Assembly (NCBI GenBank): GCA_902581445.1
Contig: CACHOG010000001.1
Span: forward strand, 186,001 to 250,000
Length of the DNA: 64,000 bases
Reading direction: 5' to 3'
From: an uncultured Pelagibacteraceae bacterium
GTDB lineage: Bacteria; Pseudomonadota; Alphaproteobacteria; Pelagibacterales; Pelagibacteraceae
Part shown: positions 58,820-64,000 of the stretch, piece after piece
Position numbering within the stretch: position 1 is the first letter of the stretch
Layout: every line of letters starts with the position of its first letter
Made by a program: the position numbers and the translations under genes
The notes under the pieces: model-generated
What the model was told of the DNA's origin: nothing
The model's database searches: none
The model's input: only the letters and a program-made list of their open reading frames with translations

Positions 58820-60190
58820 ATGAGAAAAATTTTGTCACTACTTGTAGGTGTAATATTCTTAAGCAATATTTCGTTTGCTGAAGAATTAAGCATTGAGAAA
58901 CAGTTGGTTGGAATAGTTGGAGCAATTAATGGAACTGTTAAGACTGAAACTAGAACTTTAAAAGCTGGAGACAAAATTTATCTTAACGAAACTATATACG
59001 CATCTGAAGATTCTGGAACACAAATATTATTATTAGATCAATCAACATTTACAATTGGTTCTGAGTCTGAAGTTGTAATGGACACCTTTATTTACGATCC
59101 AGAAACTAACGATGGTAAAATTGTTGCTAGCGTCAAACAAGGAAGTTTAAAAGTAATCTCAGGATTAATTAGCAAAAAAAATCCAGATAGTTTAACAGTA
59201 GAAGTTCCAGAGGGGACACTAGGATCAAGAGGTACAGAATTTCAAACAAATGTATCTAAAGGGAAAACAGATACATTATTAATCGGACCAGGAAAAAATA
59301 ATACTTTAGGACTAAGACCTGGAGCAGTATTAGTTGGAAATAATCTTGGCCAAACATTATTGAATAAACCTTTTAGTGTTGCAAGTATGTCAAAAGGAAA
59401 GGCTCCTAGCAAAGCAAGACAGATTACAAAAAAACAACTAAAAAAATTCAATAAAAAAATGAAAGCTTTAAGAGTAGCTAAAGCTTCAGGTGCATCTAAA
59501 GAGGAAAAGAAAGCACTAAGAAAAAAAATTAGACAGGAATTAAAAGCACAAGGTTTTGAAAAAGAGGAAATAAGAGTTTTAATAAAAGAAAATCTTAAAA
59601 AAGATAATGAACAGAGAATGGTTCTATTAAATGAAAACGAACCTCAATCAACAGAATTAGATGTAGATCAAAATATAGCTGAAGAAGTAGAAGTAGATGC
59701 TCAAGAAATAGATGTTGCTGAACCAGAAACGCCAAAAGCAACTGAGCAGAAAAAAGACAAAAAGAAAAAAGAAAAAGCTAATAAGAAAAAAGACAAAAAG
59801 AAAAAAGGAAAAGCTAAAAAGAAAAAAGGTAAAAAGAAAAAAGAAAAAGCTAAAAAATCTAAAGGCAAAAAGAAAAAAGCAACTAAGAAAAAAGAAACTA
59901 AGAAAAAAGCAACTACGAAAAAATCTACAAAGAAAAAAGCAACTAAGAAAAAAGCAACTAAGAAAAAAGCTACAAAGAAAAAAGCAACTAAGAAAAAAGC
60001 TACAAAGAAAAAAGCTAAAAAGAAAAAAGCTACAAAGAAAAAAGCTAAAAAGAAAAAAGCAGTTAAGAAAAAAGCACCTAAAAAGAAAAAAGTAGTTAAG
60101 AAGAAAAAAGTAGTTAAGAAGAAAAAAATAGTTAAAAAGAAAGTAGCCAAGAAGAAAAAGAAGAGAAAAAAGAAGAGAAGAAAGAAATAA
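58820..60190 (+). CDS. FecR-domain periplasmic protein with histone-H1-like polylysine tail
   Basis: 456-aa protein: signal peptide (1-20, cleavage after SFA), then a FecR-type domain (about 25-190: VGIVGAINGTVKTETRTLKAGDKIYLNETI, QILLLDQSTFTIGSES, GSLKVISGLISKKNPDSLTVEVPEGTLGSRGTEF). A charged helical segment (about 200-270) and a short acidic stretch (about 275-308) follow, then about 145 residues made almost only of Lys, Ala and Thr, with KKKAT pentads, ending RKKKRRKK. The tail resembles H1-like bacterial histones but is attached to an exported protein. The CHASE2-PP2C gene follows, as FecR and CHASE2 genes often pair. Confidence 0.88.
   Translation: MRKILSLLVGVIFLSNISFAEELSIEKQLVGIVGAINGTVKTETRTLKAGDKIYLNETIYASEDSGTQILLLDQSTFTIGSESEVVMDTFIYDPETNDGKIVASVKQGSLKVISGLISKKNPDSLTVEVPEGTLGSRGTEFQTNVSKGKTDTLLIGPGKNNTLGLRPGAVLVGNNLGQTLLNKPFSVASMSKGKAPSKARQITKKQLKKFNKKMKALRVAKASGASKEEKKALRKKIRQELKAQGFEKEEIRVLIKENLKKDNEQRMVLLNENEPQSTELDVDQNIAEEVEVDAQEIDVAEPETPKATEQKKDKKKKEKANKKKDKKKKGKAKKKKGKKKKEKAKKSKGKKKKATKKKETKKKATTKKSTKKKATKKKATKKKATKKKATKKKATKKKAKKKKATKKKAKKKKAVKKKAPKKKKVVKKKKVVKKKKIVKKKVAKKKKKRKKKRRKK
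59869..60080 (+). repeat. Tandem 15-bp repeats encoding KKKAT
   Basis: Imperfect tandem copies of AAGAAAAAAGCAACT, in phase with the reading frame, encode the KKKAT/KKKAK pentads of the FecR protein tail. Variants end in CAACT, CTACA or CTAAA. Length variation by slippage or recombination between strains is expected. Not a mobile element. Confidence 0.9.
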
Positions 60191-60251
60191 TATCTTAAAT
60201 CCTACCCCTAACTTTTATTTACTTTAATTATAATAGATATACATTCTAAGG

Positions 60252-62345
60252 GTGAAGCTATTATTATTAAAATATAAAAATTATTTAACTTTTGTTGCTT
60301 TATTAATATTTTTAATTTCAATAAAAATAGCTAACCCGAGTTTCGTTAAGTCAATATCGTTTATAAGTTTTGATTTATATCAAAAAATATTTCCACTAAA
60401 TAAAAATGAAACAGATGTGGTTATAATTGATATTGATGAAAAAAGTTTAGGAAAATTCGGTCAATTTCCATGGAGTAGATCAGTTTTTGCTAAAATTTTA
60501 GAAAATGTAAATGCCACAAACCCTAAAGCAATTGGTTTCGATGTTTTTTTTACTGAAAAAGACAAGCAATCACCTGATGAATTTTTAAAAGCTTATAATT
60601 TGATACCGACAGATGTAAGCAAAATTCAAAATTTAAAAGGACACGATCAGATTTTTCAAGAACAGTTAGAAAACTCAAAATCTGTAACTGCAGTTTTGGG
60701 AAGTAACGTTCCTTCTCATAGTAATTACGATAGAAAAGCTAAAGCTAAATTTCTATCTAAAGGAGGCGATCCCAAAAATTTTACTTATTCATATCCTTAT
60801 TCAATTGGATCTTTAGAAATGTTAGAAAAAAGTGTCAAAGGTCTTGGTTCAATTTCTTTTTTAGATCAAACTGATGGGATTATTCGATCGTTACCACTAA
60901 TAGTTCAATTCGAAAAAAAAATTTATCCAACTATGGGACTTGAAATGATTAGAGTTGGAGGTAAACAAAAAAATTTATATGTGGAAATGAATGAGGTTGG
61001 AATCACTAGAATAAGTTCTAGACCACACAAAATTTTATCAGATCCAAATGGAATAATCTGGATTAAATATAAAAAATCTTTAAAGAGCCAATATATATCA
61101 GCTAGTTCAGTATATGATGGTAAATTTGATGAAGAACGATTTAAAGATAAATATGTTCTAATTGGAGCTTCTGCACAAGGTCTATTTGATTTAGTTAAAA
61201 CTCCTTTGGGAAAAACTATTCCAGGGGTAGAAGTTCACGCTAATGTTATAGAAAATATAGTTGATCAATCTTATTTAGTCAGAAATCCAAATACATATGT
61301 ATTCGAATTATTTTTTTCAATACTTGTTGGCTTTATAACCTTTTTCCTATCACAAAGAATAAAACCAAAATTTAGTTTATTAGTATTTTTTGGAAGTTTG
61401 ATAGTGACAATAGTTATTGGTGTAAGTTATTTTTTATTAAAATCTGAATTAGTCGATATAAGCTATCCAATTTTTATTCTAACATTAACTTTTTTAACAG
61501 GCTTATATTTTAGGTTTTTAGAAGAAAACAAAATTGCGTTATCAAATTTACAAAAAGAAGCAAAACTTCTGAAGGAAAGAGAGCTCGCTGGTGGGGTGCA
61601 AAAAAGCCTTTTCCCAAATATTGAAAGATTTGAAAATTTTATTTATGCGAAAAATGTTCCAGCTAGAGATGTTTCTGGAGATTATTTTGATGTTGTAAAG
61701 GTAGGATCTAATGAATATTTTTTTACACTAGCTGATGTATCCGGAAAGGGAATTAAAGCAGGGATGTATATGGCAAAGGCATCATCCATATTCAGAACTT
61801 TATCCAACTTATCTTTCCCACTTGAGAAAGTGGTATTTGGAGTAAATAACGAGCTAGTAGAGGCAAAATTTAAAGGCATGTTCGTTACAGCAGTTTTTGG
61901 TAAATTTAATATAGAAACTGGTGATGTAAATTTTGTTAATGCTGGTCACGAGAGCATTATGGTATTTGATCGTAATAAAAATTTTGAGTTTATAAAATCT
62001 GAAATGCCACCAATTGGTATTATTAAGTATTTTGCAGAGTCAATGGTTAAATCTAAGACGATTAATTTAAAAGACAAAACTTTTGTTGTTTATACAGATG
62101 GAGTGACTGAAGGATATTTAAAAAATGGTCAAGAACTTGGAGCAGAGGGTGTTCAAAAAATAGTTACAGATCTGAAAGATACTACACCAAAAACTATTGT
62201 AGATACAATTGCAGAGCAACTTAATTGGGGAGCTGAAAAATTAAGAGATGATATTACATGTCTCGCTTTAGATTTAAAAAATACAGAATTATTAAAACCA
62301 ATTAAGAAAAAAAAGCCGGTAATTGGGGAAAAAAATAACAAGTAA
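60252..62345 (+). CDS. CHASE2-domain membrane sensor fused to a PP2C/SpoIIE phosphatase
   Basis: 697-aa signalling protein starting at a GTG with AAGG just upstream. An N-terminal helix (about residues 10-28) leads to a periplasmic CHASE2 domain (about 45-345: VVIIDIDEKSLGKFGQFPWSRSVFAKILE, AIGFDVFFTEKDK, DKYVLIGASAQGLFDLVKTPLGKTIPGVEVHANVIENI), three membrane helices (about 352-420), a short coiled segment and a PP2C domain (about 445-675) with DVSGDYFDVV, LADVSGKGIKAGMYMAKASS, VNAGHESIMVF and YTDGVTEGYL. It would dephosphorylate STAS proteins in response to a periplasmic signal, possibly through the FecR protein encoded upstream. Confidence 0.93.
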   Translation: MKLLLLKYKNYLTFVALLIFLISIKIANPSFVKSISFISFDLYQKIFPLNKNETDVVIIDIDEKSLGKFGQFPWSRSVFAKILENVNATNPKAIGFDVFFTEKDKQSPDEFLKAYNLIPTDVSKIQNLKGHDQIFQEQLENSKSVTAVLGSNVPSHSNYDRKAKAKFLSKGGDPKNFTYSYPYSIGSLEMLEKSVKGLGSISFLDQTDGIIRSLPLIVQFEKKIYPTMGLEMIRVGGKQKNLYVEMNEVGITRISSRPHKILSDPNGIIWIKYKKSLKSQYISASSVYDGKFDEERFKDKYVLIGASAQGLFDLVKTPLGKTIPGVEVHANVIENIVDQSYLVRNPNTYVFELFFSILVGFITFFLSQRIKPKFSLLVFFGSLIVTIVIGVSYFLLKSELVDISYPIFILTLTFLTGLYFRFLEENKIALSNLQKEAKLLKERELAGGVQKSLFPNIERFENFIYAKNVPARDVSGDYFDVVKVGSNEYFFTLADVSGKGIKAGMYMAKASSIFRTLSNLSFPLEKVVFGVNNELVEAKFKGMFVTAVFGKFNIETGDVNFVNAGHESIMVFDRNKNFEFIKSEMPPIGIIKYFAESMVKSKTINLKDKTFVVYTDGVTEGYLKNGQELGAEGVQKIVTDLKDTTPKTIVDTIAEQLNWGAEKLRDDITCLALDLKNTELLKPIKKKKPVIGEKNNK

Positions 62346-62423
62346 AATAAACTCAAATTGGTTTATGAAAATTTTTCTTTAACTTTTTTTTATATATAAT
62401 ATTAATAATTTAATTAGGGAAGC

Positions 62424-62738
62424 ATGAGAAAATTACTTGTTATATTATTAGCTGTTTTATTTTTAAATGGATGTGCGCAAACAACATCATTAGTAGGTCC
62501 TACTTATACAATGGTAAAAACAGGCAACATTATTCAAGCAGGTACATCTGTAGCAACTTCATATGGAGTTAAACATACATTAGGAAAGTCTCCATCAGAA
62601 TTTGTTTTATCATTAGCAAAAGAAAAAAGTCAGTCGAGAGAATGCCAAACATCGCATTCAAGTAGTTTAAGTGCAGTATTTTTTGATACTTTAGATAATT
62701 TAGATTGTTTGAGAAATCCCTTTAGTGTTTTAAGATAA
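62424..62738 (+). CDS. Small lipoprotein of unknown function
   Basis: 104-aa protein with a lipobox signal (LAVLFLNGCAQTTS, Cys at about residue 18). The mature part includes a Gly/Thr-rich region (VGPTYTMVKTGNIIQAGTSVATSYGVKHTLGKSPSEFVLS) and three further cysteines. Similar small lipoproteins occur in SAR11 genomes as far as I recall, without assigned function. It converges with the glutaredoxin gene, stop next to stop. Confidence 0.75.
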   Translation: MRKLLVILLAVLFLNGCAQTTSLVGPTYTMVKTGNIIQAGTSVATSYGVKHTLGKSPSEFVLSLAKEKSQSRECQTSHSSSLSAVFFDTLDNLDCLRNPFSVLR

Positions 62739-62996
62739 CTAATTTCCTAAAATATTTTTTAATTCACCACTTTTTTCTAAAGCTCTAAGTTCTTCGTATC
62801 CACCTATATGATTGTCTCCTATAAATATTTGTGGAACAGTTCTTCTTCCATTACTTTTTTTGATCATCTCTTCTCTGATCTTTAAATCATTTCCTATATC
62901 AATTTCTTCAAACGATGTGTTGTTTCTTTTAAAAAGTCTTTTTGCTGCATCACAGAATGCACACATAGGGCCAGTATACATAATTATATTTTTCAT
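62739..62996 (-). CDS. grxC: Glutaredoxin (Grx3 type)
   Basis: 85-aa dithiol glutaredoxin reducing disulfides with glutathione. The redox motif is MCAFCDAAKRLF (Cys13 and Cys16; CAFC in place of the common CPYC/CPFC), followed by the cis-proline region RTVPQIFIGDNHIGGYEELRAL that binds glutathione. Length is normal for GrxC. The Pro to Ala change in the active site may alter redox potential slightly. Confidence 0.93.
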   Translation of the reverse strand: MKNIIMYTGPMCAFCDAAKRLFKRNNTSFEEIDIGNDLKIREEMIKKSNGRRTVPQIFIGDNHIGGYEELRALEKSGELKNILGN

Positions 62997-63027
62997 AATT
63001 TACATATAACAATTTATAAATTTATTA

Positions 63028-63324
63028 CTAGGTTTGAAAATTGTTTTTATTTATTTTAATTCTGATATTTTTTCTATTGGCTTCAAATTTTTTCCTGTGT
63101 TTTATACTTTTTGAATGAACGCGTTTTCTCCAAAGTCTGAAGGATGATGGTTTAAGAGATTTTCGCATAATTTTAATTACCTCATTTTCTGATTTTCCAG
63201 TTTTGCTCCTAATCTCTTCAAAGGTGATTCTATCTGCCCAGGCTGCCCATATAACCCAATCTGGACTCTCTATTTTTGGCTCAGGATTTTTAACTCTTGT
63301 TTGTGGTCTGTGACTTTTTTTCAT
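63028..63324 (-). CDS. DUF2805/TIGR03643 family protein
   Basis: 98-aa basic protein. The core DWVIWAAWADRITFEEIRSKTGKSENEVIKIMRKSLKPSSFRLWRKRV (about residues 21-70) matches the DUF2805 family, in which an HTH-like segment precedes LKPSSFxxWRxRV. The C-terminal tail is unusually Lys/Arg/Asn-rich. Possibly nucleic-acid binding; function unknown. Divergent from the proC-like gene, sharing a 192-nt upstream region. Confidence 0.85.
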   Translation of the reverse strand: MKKSHRPQTRVKNPEPKIESPDWVIWAAWADRITFEEIRSKTGKSENEVIKIMRKSLKPSSFRLWRKRVHSKSIKHRKKFEANRKNIRIKINKNNFQT

Positions 63325-63390
63325 AATTTTTTAAACAAATTTGATTAAATCATTAATGAAATTTTTATACCATGTGTTATACTGATCCTA

Positions 63391-63437
63391 GATAGTCCTA
63401 TCTAGCCATCTTTAGCTCCCGGTTTTATAGGACTATC
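63391..63437. promoter_or_regulatory. 11-bp inverted repeat in a divergent intergenic region
   Basis: GATAGTCCTAT (63391-63401) and ATAGGACTATC (63427-63437) are perfect inverted repeats around a 25-nt spacer containing TTTAGCTCCCGG, GC-rich for this genome. As RNA it would form an 11-bp stem with a further weak inner AGC/GCT pairing. It could be an operator, a terminator-like hairpin without T-tract, or a small structured leader of either neighbour. I do not match it to a known riboswitch. Confidence 0.5.
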
Positions 63438-63516
63438 CACATTTTTCAGTAATTCAACTTCCCATTTTTTTACTAATTAGAAATTTTTGGTGTAATAATA
63501 ATGTTATCAATTTTTT

Positions 63517-64000
63517 ATGAAACTAGGATTTATAGGTACAGGAAATATTTCATCAGATGTCATCACTGGTATTTGTAGATCTAATTTAAAATTTAAACAA
63601 ATAATGATTTCCCCTAGAAATAAAAATAAAGCAAAAAAATTAGAAAAAAAATTTAAAAAAGTAAAAATAGCAAAAAATAATCAGGAAGTTGTAAATAAAT
63701 CTGACTGGATATTTATCGGAGTTCTACCCAAGGTTGCTAATCAAATATTACCTAATTTAAATTTTAGACAAAATCAAACAGTTATAAGTTTCGTTGCAAC
63801 TTTGAATCTGTATAAACTAAAAAAAAAAATTAAACGTAAAATAAATTTAGTAAGAGCAATACCTATGCCACCGATATCTCTAGGACTAGGTCCGATTGTA
63901 ATCTGTCCACCAAACGCAAAAGTTAAGAATTTTTTTAATAAAGTTGGAACTAGTATTGAAATTAAAAATGAAAAATTATCTAATAATTTTTGGGCTATTT
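63517..64000 (+). CDS. proC: Pyrroline-5-carboxylate reductase-like protein, cut by the window end
   Basis: 161 residues visible from the ATG at 63517. The N-terminal Rossmann motif is KLGFIGTGNISSDVITGI (residues 2-19), followed by ISPRNKNKAKKLEKKF as the NADP-binding loop, WIFIGVLPKVANQIL, and VISFVATLNLYKL and LVRAIPMPPISLGLGPI, which correspond to the VISIxAG and RxMPNxP segments of ProC. The glycine-rich and proline motifs are somewhat divergent, so a ProC-like paralogue with another substrate is possible. The ORF remains open at the window end. Confidence 0.75.
   Translation, partial: MKLGFIGTGNISSDVITGICRSNLKFKQIMISPRNKNKAKKLEKKFKKVKIAKNNQEVVNKSDWIFIGVLPKVANQILPNLNFRQNQTVISFVATLNLYKLKKKIKRKINLVRAIPMPPISLGLGPIVICPPNAKVKNFFNKVGTSIEIKNEKLSNNFWAI

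Noticed and set aside
59712-60095. 127-aa plus-strand Lys/Arg reading frame
   Set aside because: It is a frame-shifted shadow of the same repeat; it has no start context and lies wholly inside the FecR gene.
59701-60150. 149-aa minus-strand reading frame rich in Phe and Leu
   Set aside because: It is the antisense of the polylysine tail of the FecR protein; composition is explained by complementing AAG/AAA codons.

Overview
The window is very AT-rich, densely packed and co-oriented, with 1-15 nt gene junctions and many ATG/GTG starts overlapping the previous stop. Together with a circularly permuted (two-piece) tmRNA gene, an hflKC-DUF2065-degP block and a protein repertoire of alphaproteobacterial type, this points to a streamlined marine alphaproteobacterium, most likely Pelagibacterales (SAR11). 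That assignment is inference from sequence style; no 16S gene is present. No transposase, integrase gene, CRISPR array, rRNA or tRNA was recognised.

Layout. 1-1454: 3'-truncated fumC (minus) diverging from a MazG-like pyrophosphohydrolase. 1455-6299 (minus): a surface-sugar operon whose C-methyltransferase, NDP-hexose 2,3-dehydratase and aminotransferase match the EvaC/EvaA/EvaB logic of branched amino-deoxysugar synthesis, followed by a Bcp peroxiredoxin and a second methyltransferase. 6308-6569 (minus): permuted ssrA tmRNA with tag (A)ANDKFALAA, abutting the sugar operon. 6624-12744: a membrane glycosyltransferase-like protein, thyX, and an SxtJ / DUF5989 / SGNH / carbamoyltransferase cassette. 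12741-31202: housekeeping genes (mrp, hflK, hflC, DUF2065, Do protease, miaA, ilvI-ilvH-ilvC, leuA, mreB-mreC-mreD-mrdA-rodA, a DadA-like oxidase, an EamA exporter, msrB). 31256-34356: envelope genes, including a stand-alone inverse-autotransporter-type beta-barrel and an SGNH protein.

34481-57245 holds a nearly complete type IV pilus system: pilT, four minor pilins (FimT/V/W/X), a secreted unknown, pilY1, pilD, a pilM-pilN fusion, pilO, pilP, a lipoprotein secretin, pilB, pilC and two pilins. Interleaved with it is a partner-switching signalling set: a GAF-PP2C phosphatase, an RsbW-type kinase, two tandem STAS antagonists and, further on, a CHASE2-PP2C phosphatase. No sigma factor is present in the window, so the set may act on the pilus or on a target elsewhere. 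57374-62345 continues with a TPR/beta-barrel protein, a FecR-domain protein with a histone-H1-like polylysine tail, and the CHASE2-PP2C. The window ends with a small lipoprotein, a glutaredoxin, a DUF2805 protein and the start of a proC-like gene.

The most unusual spot is 46446-48000. A 551-nt gene-free stretch carries eight copies (seven exact) of an 11-bp element, arranged as pairs exactly 21 bp apart. It sits directly upstream of a PilM-PilN fusion whose N-terminal extension resembles the small DNA-binding domain of tyrosine recombinases. Also notable are a terminator hairpin that doubles as the leader-peptide coding sequence of the second pilin, and a FecR protein with an arginine/lysine tail next to what may be a DNA-uptake pilus.
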